Below, one piece after another: positions 1 through 7,268 of a stretch of DNA of 64,000 bases (the stretch's first letter is position 1; every line of letters begins with the position of its first letter). The stretch is taken from contig NZ_CP187970.1 in assembly GCF_049942825.1 (NCBI RefSeq), positions 3,968,001 to 4,032,000 on the forward strand, given 5' to 3'. The stretch comes from Paenibacillus_G sp049942825 (GTDB lineage: Bacteria > Bacillota > Bacilli > Paenibacillales > NBRC-103111). The notes below the pieces were generated by a model. The model searched no databases and was not told where the DNA came from. It saw only the letters and a list, made by a program, of their open reading frames with translations. The position numbers and the translations under genes were made by a program.

Positions 1-1
1 C

Positions 2-1489
2 GGGAAGGATAAATTCTTCCTGTATTTCGCTAATGGCGCATCCGGCATCGGCGTGCTGACTGCGGACTCACCGATCGGCCCTTGGACCGACCCGCTCGGT
101 AAAGCTCTGGTCACTTCTAGTACACCGGGCATGTCCGGCGTTACCTGGCTTTTTGACCCGGCCGTACTGGTGGATGATGACGGTACAGGATATCTGTACA
201 GCGGCGGGGGTATCCCCAATACCTCGGACCCGGCCTCCGTCGCCAATCCCAGAACGGCCCGGGTGTTAAAACTGGGAGCGGATATGACCAGTGTTGCCGG
301 AAGTGCGGTAACCATCGATGCCCCTTACATGTTCGAAGATTCCGGAATTCATAAGTACAACGGCAAATATTATTATTCGTACTGCATCAACTTCTCCGGT
401 ACCCACCCGGCCGATTATCCGGCAGGCGAGATCGGCTACATGGTGAGCAATAGTCCTATGGGGCCGTTTACTTACAAGGGGCATTTTCTGAAAAATCCAT
501 ATACCTTCTTCGGCGTTGGCGGAAACAACCATCATGCGGTGTTCAACTTCAACAATCAGTGGTACGTTGTCTACCATGCCCAAACGGTCAGCAAGGCACA
601 GCTCGGAGAAGGAAAAGGCTACCGTTCTCCTCATATCAATAAGCTTGTGCATAATGCGGACGGAACGATCCAGGAGGTCCAGGGCAATATGGCGGGCGTT
701 CCCCAAACCGCCAACCTGAATCCGTATACCCGGGTCGAAGCGGAAACGATCGGGTGGCAGGCCGGCGTGACAACCGAAAAAAGTCAAGCAGCCGGAGGCC
801 CCGTTGCGAATCTCAATGTAACGAATATCCATAATGGAGACTGGATCGCTGTCGGCAACGCTGACTTTGGCACCGGAGGCGCCAAGACGGTGAAGGCTAA
901 TGTAGCCTCTACGGCAGGCGGCAAGATCGAAGTACGTCTGGACAGCGCAGCCGGGCCGCTGGTCGGCACGCTGAACGTCAGTCCAACCGGCGGAGCGCAG
1001 GTCTGGAAGGAGATCGAAACGGGCGTGAGCGGCGCAGCGGGTGTTCACAAGGTCTTCTTTGTTTTTACCGGATCCGGGACCGGCAATTTATTCAATATGG
1101 ATTACTGGCAGTTTACTCCCAATACCGCCGGAACAAGGGTTGAAGCGGAGGCGATGACCCTGGGCGGCAGCTATTCCGGTAAGGTCAGTTCTCCTTTTTC
1201 GGGAGTCGTTCTTTACGCCAATGGGGATTATGCTGCCTCAACACAGTATTTTGCCAACTCCACCCACAGCATTTCAGTACGGGGTGCCTCGAACGGCTCC
1301 GCAGCCGCGAGAGTGGACCTTCTCATCGGAGGCACGGCCGTCGGTTCCTTTTATTTTACCGGAACGGCGCCGATTGTTCAGACCTTGTCCGATATCCCCC
1401 ATGCCACTGGAAATCAAGAGGTGAAGCTGACCCTTACCACCGATAACGGCACTTGGGATGCCTATGTGGATTATATCGAATTTCAATAA
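2..1489 (+). CDS. GH43-type glycoside hydrolase with two C-terminal CBM6-like domains (5' end outside window)
   Basis: The reading frame is open from the first bases of the window, so the N-terminus, including any signal peptide, lies upstream; the GTG at 53 is an internal codon. The first half has the five-bladed beta-propeller style of family GH43 (xylosidases and arabinofuranosidases). Visible motifs include a blade ending ADSPIGPW, the FEDSGIHKYNGKYYYSYC segment carrying the likely general acid Glu, and HHAVFNFNNQWYVVYHAQ. Two beta-sandwich modules follow, each beginning TRVEAE and each ending in a Trp- or Tyr-rich strand (MDYWQFT and VDYIEFQ), as in CBM6 or CBM35 modules that bind xylan-like chains. 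The enzyme is expected to be secreted and to act on hemicellulose side chains. The substrate cannot be fixed from this fragment. A terminator follows about 70 bp after the stop. Confidence 0.88.
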   Translation, partial: GKDKFFLYFANGASGIGVLTADSPIGPWTDPLGKALVTSSTPGMSGVTWLFDPAVLVDDDGTGYLYSGGGIPNTSDPASVANPRTARVLKLGADMTSVAGSAVTIDAPYMFEDSGIHKYNGKYYYSYCINFSGTHPADYPAGEIGYMVSNSPMGPFTYKGHFLKNPYTFFGVGGNNHHAVFNFNNQWYVVYHAQTVSKAQLGEGKGYRSPHINKLVHNADGTIQEVQGNMAGVPQTANLNPYTRVEAETIGWQAGVTTEKSQAAGGPVANLNVTNIHNGDWIAVGNADFGTGGAKTVKANVASTAGGKIEVRLDSAAGPLVGTLNVSPTGGAQVWKEIETGVSGAAGVHKVFFVFTGSGTGNLFNMDYWQFTPNTAGTRVEAEAMTLGGSYSGKVSSPFSGVVLYANGDYAASTQYFANSTHSISVRGASNGSAAARVDLLIGGTAVGSFYFTGTAPIVQTLSDIPHATGNQEVKLTLTTDNGTWDAYVDYIEFQ

Positions 1490-1557
1490 TAGGCAAATTC
1501 AGTAACACACGAATTCAATAACACGAGCTGAAGGCACTCCATATTTTTTTCTACAAA

Positions 1558-1592
1558 CAAAAACAGGGGCGAACGTCCCTGTTTTTGTTTTA
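1558..1592 (+). terminator. Rho-independent terminator after the GH43 gene
   Basis: An 11-bp perfect stem (CAAAAACAGGG with CCCTGTTTTTG) encloses an 8-nt loop and is followed by TTTTAT. The A/T flanks of the stem make it usable in both directions, so it may also stop transcription of the convergent gene at 1666-2124. Confidence 0.85.
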
Positions 1593-1665
1593 TCTTATTC
1601 TCTGGATGCAGGCATGCATGCCAAAAGGGCCCAACCCCTATTCCCAGCGAGGTTGAACCCTTTGA

Positions 1666-2124
1666 TTACATTGCCCTGACCGGCACAGACAATTTCGGGA
1701 AGCGGCTTGTATCGATCCAGACCATACCCTGATTCGCCAGGCTATCCCAGTGGCTCAAATTCAGGTTAGGCATGATACGCTTCGGATGGGCAATTCTCCA
1801 GAAACCGAAGTATTCTCCAAGCGCCATCAGACGAAGAGCAGCGTCCTGCCTCCCGAGGATGTCCCCGAGTTCTACGTAAGTCAATCCATTCAATCGAGGA
1901 ATATCAGACCGGATTAGGTTGTACATTAAATCTTTGGACAATCGTTCTGCATGCTCTTTCAAGATCAGGGTTGTAAAAAAGTGAACGTCCACCGCCTCGT
2001 AATAATCGCGCAGTGTCTGTCTTATCGTTGAACTAAACGGTATGGCAGCCCGTACAGCTTCTCTAGGTACAGAAATCGTGGTTTCTTCAACAATCTGATT
2101 TATCTTCTCGATGAGTCTAGTCAT
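1666..2124 (-). CDS. Hypothetical protein, 152 aa
   Basis: I do not recognise this family. The protein is soluble and mostly helical, without signal peptide or membrane segment. It has a mid-region YVELGDILGRQDAALRLMAL that looks like two amphipathic helices and a C-terminal WIDTSRFPKLSVPVRAM strand-like end. The ATG follows an AAGGGG/AAGGA purine stretch. A short open frame (2133-2249) ends 8 nt upstream on the same strand and could be translationally coupled. The spacing to the GH43 terminator indicates convergent transcription. Codon use resembles that of its neighbours. Confidence 0.55.
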   Translation of the reverse strand: MTRLIEKINQIVEETTISVPREAVRAAIPFSSTIRQTLRDYYEAVDVHFFTTLILKEHAERLSKDLMYNLIRSDIPRLNGLTYVELGDILGRQDAALRLMALGEYFGFWRIAHPKRIMPNLNLSHWDSLANQGMVWIDTSRFPKLSVPVRAM

Positions 2125-2132
2125 GATGTTCC

Positions 2133-2249
2133 TTATCCCCTTTTCATAGATTGCTGAAGTAATGATTCCATAGCTTCATAGGGCAGCTGATGACCGGGTC
2201 TACAATACAAAAATCCAGTCCTTGTTATTGCCGCGGCCAAGTTCACCAT
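2133..2249 (-). CDS. Possible small protein (38 aa) or gene remnant upstream of the 152-aa gene
   Basis: An open frame starting ATG-GTG-AAC encodes a 38-residue peptide ending ESLLQQSMKRG and stops 8 nt before the next gene. The frame stays open about 13 more codons upstream without a good start, so it may be the 3' tail of a decayed gene rather than a real small protein. No family is recognised. Proximity and strand suggest co-transcription with 1666-2124. Confidence 0.25.
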   Translation of the reverse strand: MVNLAAAITRTGFLYCRPGHQLPYEAMESLLQQSMKRG

Positions 2250-2446
2250 ATCACGGCAGCCACATACCAAGACATATGGAATTGCTGGAAACTACGCTTA
2301 CATTTCCTCGAGCTGCTTTCGCACCTCCTCCCTCTCTTCCGATGTCATCTTTTGATCCGTCTGTTGACGACGCACTCCATTTTTTTATCGACCGATGCGG
2401 CCGGTAAATTCAGTCATTATCGATGTGACAAGGCAATGGACGTTGC
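2250..2446. other. Intergenic stretch with only a very short open frame
   Basis: No supported gene. On the minus strand, 2298-2375 encodes a 25-residue charged helical peptide (core MTSEEREEVRKQLEEM) that could be the tail of a lost gene. It has no convincing ribosome binding site and is not called as a gene. Confidence 0.3.
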
Positions 2447-2796
2447 CTAGAATACTTGACGCAATTCAATCTGACCTTCGCCATTTCCTTGCGGGTCCGG
2501 CATTTTCATGGCCCACTCGATGGCTTCTTCCCTCGAATTCACATCAATCAGAATGAACCCGGCAATTAATTCCTTCGATTCCGTAAAAGGGCCATCCGTG
2601 ACCATTGGCTTTTCCCCCGGATTCAGACACGAAAGGCGAATCCCATTTGAACTGGGATGAAGTCCTTTAGCCATAACCCGCACGCCTGCCTTTACTAACT
2701 CCTCATTGTACTTCGTCATGGCTTCAATGATTCAGGGCTCGGGAGCTTTCCGGCTTCCGAATTCTTCGAAGCTTTGACAAGAATCATAAATAGCAT
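2447..2796 (-). pseudogene. YCII/DGPF-domain protein, frameshifted near the N-terminus
   Basis: DGPF (YCII-related) proteins are small alpha/beta-barrel proteins, often next to ECF sigma factors. The long frame from 2719 carries the family signature, with GLHPSSNGIRLS, VTDGPFTESKELIAGFILIDV and EEAIEWAMKMP. The natural start is upstream: AAGGAGG then ATG at 2796, encoding MLFMILVKASKNSEAGKLPSPESLK, which is the normal family N-terminus. This frame runs into TGA at the junction. One missing G in AAGCCATGACG (near 2720) separates the two frames; adding it gives an intact protein of about 116 residues. It is therefore a one-base deletion pseudogene or a sequencing error. No sigma-factor partner is seen nearby. 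Confidence 0.8.
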
Positions 2797-2843
2797 AAAT
2801 CTTCCTCCTTATTTTTGAGTCATCCTATGGTTCCTGTTTTTGA

Positions 2844-2990
2844 TTAGGGGGCCACTCTCCCGTTACGATGTACGATGAAGTCAGATCGCCGCGTCTGATT
2901 ATCATAAGCAGCTTGCCCCAATAACCGTGAACTTGCTGCTCTAAATATATCCTTTAAAGGGACCTCTAATTTCTTTTCGATTGCTCTCAA
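2844..2990 (-). CDS. Possible 48-aa peptide or XRE-regulator remnant
   Basis: This frame begins with TTG about 12 nt after AAGGAGG and contains RAIEKKLEVPLKDIFRAA, reminiscent of the last helix of XRE-type helix-turn-helix domains (consensus ALxVPLxDLF). The rest of such a domain is absent, so it is probably a remnant or a chance frame. It overlaps the left arm of the inverted repeat at 2994-3069 only at its upstream edge. Confidence 0.22.
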   Translation of the reverse strand: MRAIEKKLEVPLKDIFRAASSRLLGQAAYDNQTRRSDFIVHRNGRVAP

Positions 2991-2993
2991 TAC

Positions 2994-3069
2994 AAAAGAG
3001 TACCTCCTTCGTTTGAATGTGGTGTGGTGTGGTAACCATACATTCAATAGCTTGGGGAGGTACTCTTTT
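2994..3069. repeat. Long imperfect inverted repeat between the aminotransferase and upstream genes
   Basis: Arms AAAAGAGTACCTCC (2994-3007) and GGAGGTACTCTTTT (3056-3069) are perfectly complementary. Inside them a second pair, TGAATGT (3014-3020) and ACATTCA (3040-3046), can form an inner stem. The right arm continues into T7 on the plus strand, so it can act as a terminator. On the minus strand it lies just after the aminotransferase stop and is the likely terminator of that gene. The two-tier structure with a GT-rich loop is longer than a usual terminator. Confidence 0.6.
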
Positions 3070-3077
3070 TTTCGGCG

Positions 3078-4250
3078 TTACAGGGACAATCGTCTGCGTA
3101 GGAACGCGTCCATTCGTTCCAGCGCTTCATCCAGCTGACCTTGAGAGGACGCATAGGAGCAGCGGATGAAGCCTTCCCCGCCGGGACCGAAGATGTGCCC
3201 GGGCACCGTCACCACCTTGGATTCATGGAGCAGCATTTGGGTGAACTGTTCCGAGCTCAAGCCGGTATGAGCGATGGACGGGAATGCGTAGAAGGAGCCC
3301 ATCGGCTCATGGCAGGGCAGGCCGATCTGCCGCAGGCCGCTAACGAAAGCCCGCCGCCGCCGATCGTAGCTTTCGATCATCCGATCTTTCTCCTCCATTC
3401 CGTTGCGGAACGATTCGAGCGCGGCAATCTGACCGAGTATCGGGGCGCACATGACGGTATACTGGTGAATTTTCAACACCGCGGTGATCAGTTCCTCCGG
3501 GCCGCATGCATATCCGATCCGCCACCCCGTCATGGCGAACGCCTTGGATAAGCCGCCGACCAGCAGCGTGCGTTCCTTCATTCCCGGCAGAGCCGCAAAG
3601 CTGACATGCCGGCTGCCGTACGTTAGCTCAGCATAGATTTCGTCCGCAATCACGGCCAGATTATGCTCTTCCGCCAGCTTGGCGATCGGCAGCCAATCCT
3701 CGTATGTCATGATGCCGCCGGTCGGGTTATTCGGATAACAAAGCATGAGCACCTTGGAACGAGGCGTCAGCCTAGCTTTCAACGCTTCCGCCGTCAGCTT
3801 GAAGTGGTCGCGGTCAGACGTTTCGACCGGGACCGGCTTCCCGCCGCCGAGCGACGTAATCGGTGAATAAGAGATATAACAGGGGGAGGGCACGAGCACT
3901 TCATCCCCCTCCGTGATCAACGCCCGAAGCGCCAGGTCGATCGCTTCGCTGCTGCCTACGGTTACGATCGTTTCGCTGGATGGTTCGTACCCCACCCCGA
4001 AGCTGCCGTGCACGTATTCCGCTATCGCTTCCCGCAGTTCGGGGAGTCCGGCGTTCGACGTATATGATGTTCTCCCCTTCTCCAGCGCTGCGATACAGGC
4101 ATCCCTGACGTGCCGGGGCGTCACGAAATCCGGCTCCCCGACCCCGAGTGAAATCACATCCGTCATTCCTGCGGTATAATCAAAAAACTTGCGAATGCCC
4201 GAAGGCGGCATGTTCCTGACCTTCGGCGACAACAACCCCTCAATAGACAT
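3078..4250 (-). CDS. yugH: PLP-dependent class I/II aminotransferase (YugH/AlaT-like)
   Basis: A 390-aa fold-type I aminotransferase. The N-terminus (LSPKVRNMPPSGIRKFFDY) and the ISLGVGEPDFVTP and SYTSNAGLPELREAI blocks closely follow Bacillus YugH, considered an alanine-type transaminase. Landmarks are YPNNPTGG, the ADEIYAELTYG strand with the PLP-pyridine Asp, GLSKAFAMTGWRIGY with the Schiff-base Lys, and FIRCSYASS with the substrate-carboxylate Arg. Length is normal for the family. The ATG lies about 10 nt after AGGAAAGGGA. The gene is preceded by a T-box riboswitch (4290-4563) and its own sigma-A-type promoter, so it is expressed when a cognate tRNA is uncharged. The specifier reads best as an alanine codon, which fits an alanine-forming role. 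The exact amino donor is not provable from sequence. Confidence 0.9.
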   Translation of the reverse strand: MSIEGLLSPKVRNMPPSGIRKFFDYTAGMTDVISLGVGEPDFVTPRHVRDACIAALEKGRTSYTSNAGLPELREAIAEYVHGSFGVGYEPSSETIVTVGSSEAIDLALRALITEGDEVLVPSPCYISYSPITSLGGGKPVPVETSDRDHFKLTAEALKARLTPRSKVLMLCYPNNPTGGIMTYEDWLPIAKLAEEHNLAVIADEIYAELTYGSRHVSFAALPGMKERTLLVGGLSKAFAMTGWRIGYACGPEELITAVLKIHQYTVMCAPILGQIAALESFRNGMEEKDRMIESYDRRRRAFVSGLRQIGLPCHEPMGSFYAFPSIAHTGLSSEQFTQMLLHESKVVTVPGHIFGPGGEGFIRCSYASSQGQLDEALERMDAFLRRRLSL

Positions 4251-4289
4251 ATCCCTTTCCTCCTTTAGAATTCGATGGGATCACGGAAA

Positions 4290-4563
4290 AAACAAAAAAA
4301 CCCGTCCCCTCAAGGGACGAGTTTTTACCCGTGTTACCACCCTAGTTCCGCTTCCGAAGAAACGGCACTTCGTTCACGTATCCAACAATACGCGTTCCTG
4401 TTAACGCTGGAAATGCGGCAGCACTTACTGAACTTCAGCCTGCTTCTCGGAGATGGCTTTCCGTACGTGCCCGAATGTTGGCTTTCACCTGCCCCAACTC
4501 TCTGTGAAACGGACGCCGAACGTACTCTTTCTCGTCACGGAATTTTGTCGTTCGTATGAAGTT
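4290..4563 (-). promoter_or_regulatory. T-box riboswitch controlling the aminotransferase, probable alanine specifier
   Basis: Read on the minus strand, this leader has a stem I region with the AGTA-like box GAGAAAGAGTACG, a GAGAGTTGGGG...GGTGAAAGCC apical part, and the T-box core AGGGTGGTAACACGG (4329-4343 on the plus strand). The competing terminator hairpin CGTCCCTTGAGGGGACG with T7 (4293-4320) follows. In the specifier region the sequence GGAAAGCCATCTCCGAG aligns with the usual layout NNN-ACC-UUUGAG, giving GCC (Ala; 4455-4457). ATC (Ile) in a shifted register is the alternative. Uncharged tRNA would stabilise the antiterminator and allow readthrough into the aminotransferase. Confidence 0.88.
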
Positions 4564-4570
4564 AGTTGCT

Positions 4571-4599
4571 ATTATATGCGGAACCTCGCTGGAAATCAA
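4571..4599 (-). promoter_or_regulatory. Sigma-A-type promoter of the T-box leader
   Basis: On the minus strand TTGATT (4594-4599) and TATAAT (4571-4576) are separated by exactly 17 bp. They are placed so that transcription would begin a few bases before the T-box stem I. Confidence 0.7.
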
Positions 4600-4631
4600 C
4601 CCATAAAATAGAAATGGCTTACGACCTGTAA

Positions 4632-4676
4632 CTAAAAACCCCCGTTTCCTCTATAGACGACGAGGAAACGGGGGTT
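4632..4676 (-). terminator. Terminator after the catalase gene
   Basis: A 15-bp perfect stem (4637-4651 with 4662-4676, AACCCCCGTTTCCTC and its complement) with a 10-nt loop is followed on the minus strand by TTTTTAG. It lies just after the catalase stop and upstream of the aminotransferase promoter, insulating the two transcripts. Confidence 0.9.
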
Positions 4677-4702
4677 GATTTGGCGGTGTTCGGCGTTAAG
4701 TT

Positions 4703-6352
4703 TTAGTAAGGACCCGCTTCGTGACTTTTCTTCACCGCATCTTGTGCAGCTGCGTTCGCATTCAGTGAGCCTTGGCCAAATTTCGTTTGACCGGATTCAC
4801 GGCCGGGTACAAGGGATTCCTTGCCCGCCTCTTTCAATGCCTTCATTTTCTGTTCAATGCCTTCCTTCACACGACGGCCGTAATCCTCGTCAGCTTTGGA
4901 GAAGTGCTCAATCATCGCATCTTGAATTCGCTTGTCACATACCGCAAGCGCTTCAGATAAGTTCTTGATTAATTCGTCCCTCTCCCAATCCTCCAAGCTG
5001 CGGTAAGTATGGCCCGCCTGACCATAGTTGTTCGGACGGTCAATGGGTGCGCTCATCGCGGCCGCATTATACGTTGGCTGGTGTGGAGCGCGCCCTTCTG
5101 TGTTTGCTTCCTGCAGACCGCCGAGCATTGATGGCTCGTAGTTGATATGCGGGTTATCCCCGGACTCTTGCGGATTGCGGTAATCCATCTGGCCGCGGTG
5201 CTGATTCGTGCGAACAGGTGCCTTGGGCGCGTTCACAGGCAACTGCAAGTAGTTGGCACCCACACGGTACCGCTGAGTGTCGGAATAAGAAAACGTGCGG
5301 CCTTGCAGCATCTTATCATCCGAAAAGTCCATTCCGTCAACAAGAACCCCAGTCCCGAAGGCAGCCTGTTCAATCTCTGCATGAAAATCCTTCGGATTGC
5401 GGTCCAGCACCATCCGCCCAACCGGCAGCCATGGAAACTTATCCTCCGGCCACAGCTTCGTATCATCAAGCGGATCAAAATCGAGCTCAGGATGGTAGTC
5501 GTCCTCCATGATTTGGACGAACAGTTCCCATTCCGGATAATCCCCGCGCTCAATCGCTTCATACAAATCCTGTGTCGCATGACCTACGTTCTTCGCTTGA
5601 ATCGCATCCGCCTCATCCTGCGTGAGGTTGCGTATTCCCTGCTTCGGCTCCCAATGATATTTCACCAGGACAGCCTCGCCCTTGGCATTCACCCACTTAT
5701 ATGTATTCACCCCGGACCCTTGCATGTGGCGATAGGTAGCAGGGATTCCCCATGGCGAGAAGAGGAACGTAATCATATGCGTCGCCTCAGGCGTACGGGA
5801 GACGAAGTCAAACATCCGCTGAGGATTCGACACGTTCGAAGCAGGGTCGGCTTTAAAGGCGTGGATCATATCAGGGAATTTCATAGCATCGCGGATAAAG
5901 AAAATTTTGAGATTGTTCCCCACCAAATCCCAGTTGCCGTCCTCGGTGTACATCTTCACCGCGAAGCCGCGCGGGTCTCTCACCGTTTCCGGTGAATCTT
6001 TCCCGCCTGCCACTGTGGAGAAGCGCACCATGAGCGGCGTTCGTTTCCCAGCGCCTGAGAATACTTTGGCGCGCGTATACTTCTCGACGGGTTCATTCCC
6101 AACCTTACCGTAGGTTTCAAAATAGCCGAATGCCCCGCTTCCCCGGGCGTGCACGACTCGCTCCGGTATCTCTTCCCGGTCGAAATGCGAAATTTTCTCA
6201 ATAAAATGGTAATTCTCAAGCGTAGCCGGACCCCGATTCCCGATGGTACGAATGTTCTGGTTATCCGATACGGGATGACCCTGTCGTGTTGTCAACGTTT
6301 CGCGCTTCACCTGATTATTGGTTGAGCCGTTGTTGTCTTTGTTCTCTGCCAA
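4703..6352 (-). CDS. katX: Monofunctional haem catalase (KatX-like)
   Basis: Decomposes hydrogen peroxide. The whole small-subunit catalase fold is present: GHPVSDNQN, the distal-His region IPERVVHARGSGAFGYFE, RFSTVAGGKDSPETVRDPRGFAVKMYTEDGNWDLVGNN with the distal Asn, FFIRDAMKFPDMIHAFK, and the proximal haem-ligand block RTFSYSDTQRYRVGANYLQLPVN with the axial Tyr. It resembles the Bacillus spore catalase KatX more than vegetative KatA. The frame runs upstream to 6412, but the best start is TTG at 6352, 11 nt after AAGGAGG. This gives MAENKDNNGSTNNQ, a typical KatX-like N-terminus, and a 549-aa protein. It directly follows a truncated oxidoreductase fragment (6413-6547), whose RBS and promoter probably now serve this gene. 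Confidence 0.93.
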   Translation of the reverse strand: MAENKDNNGSTNNQVKRETLTTRQGHPVSDNQNIRTIGNRGPATLENYHFIEKISHFDREEIPERVVHARGSGAFGYFETYGKVGNEPVEKYTRAKVFSGAGKRTPLMVRFSTVAGGKDSPETVRDPRGFAVKMYTEDGNWDLVGNNLKIFFIRDAMKFPDMIHAFKADPASNVSNPQRMFDFVSRTPEATHMITFLFSPWGIPATYRHMQGSGVNTYKWVNAKGEAVLVKYHWEPKQGIRNLTQDEADAIQAKNVGHATQDLYEAIERGDYPEWELFVQIMEDDYHPELDFDPLDDTKLWPEDKFPWLPVGRMVLDRNPKDFHAEIEQAAFGTGVLVDGMDFSDDKMLQGRTFSYSDTQRYRVGANYLQLPVNAPKAPVRTNQHRGQMDYRNPQESGDNPHINYEPSMLGGLQEANTEGRAPHQPTYNAAAMSAPIDRPNNYGQAGHTYRSLEDWERDELIKNLSEALAVCDKRIQDAMIEHFSKADEDYGRRVKEGIEQKMKALKEAGKESLVPGRESGQTKFGQGSLNANAAAQDAVKKSHEAGPY

Positions 6353-6412
6353 GTTAAAGCCAGCCTCCTTAAAGATGGTCAACCCTATCTTACCCATAAT
6401 TTTAAACAACAT

Positions 6413-6547
6413 TCAAAATTTGGTATTCGATCGCTCATACAGTGCATGCACCGTCGTATTCGGCTGCTCTCTCATGGTATCGGCCAATGCCCGGTTGATG
6501 CGGGAGTTTTGCAAATCCGGATGAGCCGCAATAATCAATGTTTTCAT
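6413..6547 (-). pseudogene. Truncated flavodoxin-fold NAD(P)H oxidoreductase, N-terminal 44 aa only
   Basis: With a strong GAGGAG site before the ATG, this frame encodes MKTLIIAAHPDLQNSRINR followed by LADTMREQPNTTVHALYERS, the exact N-terminal pattern of quinone reductases of the YwrO/KefF/MdaB family, and then stops at TGA. Functional members are about 175-200 residues, so three quarters are missing. The catalase gene begins 60 bp downstream. A deletion that joined the promoter end of this gene to the catalase would explain the arrangement. The upstream TetR regulator and palindrome (6578-6591) probably controlled it. Confidence 0.78.
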
Positions 6548-6577
6548 GTCGTTCGCTCCTCTAATTTGATCGATATG

Positions 6578-6591
6578 AGAATGATCGTTCT
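6578..6591. promoter_or_regulatory. Candidate TetR operator
   Basis: AGAATGATCGTTCT is a 14-bp near-palindrome (two mismatched positions) between the TetR gene and the truncated oxidoreductase/catalase unit. The core GAATGATC recurs at 7233-7240, upstream of the TetR gene itself, which suggests autoregulation plus control of the downstream unit. This is inference from repetition and position. Confidence 0.45.
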
Positions 6592-6616
6592 AACTATCTT
6601 AAAAAAATTTGGGTAC

Positions 6617-7198
6617 TTACTCTCTCTCCAGAATTCGCATCGTCATTGTTGAAATGCGCTCAAGCTTCTCCTTTGAAACCGAGGTTCGCGCCATCACTCT
6701 TATCCCCGTTAACGCGTTATGCAGATATTCCGCCAATTCCCCTGCTTCATAACGATCATCGAATTCGCCGTTTTGCTGTCCCCAGGATACGATCTCCACA
6801 AGCAGCCTCTCTACCTTCTCGAAAGCACCGACGGCCTTGGCATCCACGTCTTCATCCCGGCACGCCAACTCAACGGCTGAATTGACAAACATGCATCCGG
6901 GAGGCGCTCCTTCCTCCCCCTTGCTCATGTAATCAAAGATAAACTGAAGGGCTTTCTTCGCGGTCTGCGCTTGCTTCACCCCTGTCATCAGCCTCGCATC
7001 CGTACGGCTCTCAAACCGTTCCAATGCCTTGAAGAACAAGGTGCGTTTGTCTGTGAACGTATCGTAGATGCTTCTCCGATGAATACCCATATACTCGACA
7101 AGATCACTCATCGACGTTTTCTCGTAGCCTTGCTCCCAGAAGAGCTTCATGGCCTTATCCAGGACGACGTTTTCTTCGAATTCTTTGCTTCTGGCCAT
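6617..7198 (-). CDS. TetR/AcrR family transcriptional regulator
   Basis: A 193-aa one-component regulator. The N-terminal helix-turn-helix reads LDKAMKLFWEQGYEKTSMSDLVEYMGIHRRSIYDTFTDKRTLF, typical of the TetR_N domain, and the C-terminal helical ligand domain contains GCMFVNSAVELA as in the YxaF/AcrR subgroup. The frame extends to 7222, but the ATG at 7198 follows GGGGGGAG with 5-nt spacing and gives MARSKEFEENVVLDKAM, so that start is chosen. The oriented layout TetR, quinone-reductase fragment, catalase suggests that it once sensed an electrophile or quinone and repressed the now truncated reductase. Confidence 0.85.
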   Translation of the reverse strand: MARSKEFEENVVLDKAMKLFWEQGYEKTSMSDLVEYMGIHRRSIYDTFTDKRTLFFKALERFESRTDARLMTGVKQAQTAKKALQFIFDYMSKGEEGAPPGCMFVNSAVELACRDEDVDAKAVGAFEKVERLLVEIVSWGQQNGEFDDRYEAGELAEYLHNALTGIRVMARTSVSKEKLERISTMTMRILERE

Positions 7199-7268
7199 TG
7201 CAACTCCCCCCTGCACCATCATATCATTGCGGGAATGATCAGTAAAGAATATGCTCGCGTTCCCCGCT

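Noticed and set aside
266..1048. 260-aa open frame on the minus strand inside the GH43 gene
   Set aside because: Shadow of the GH43 coding frame; no RBS and no protein-like domain.
5147..5995. 282-aa open frame opposite the catalase gene
   Set aside because: The catalase frame is conserved throughout; the opposite frame has no family features.
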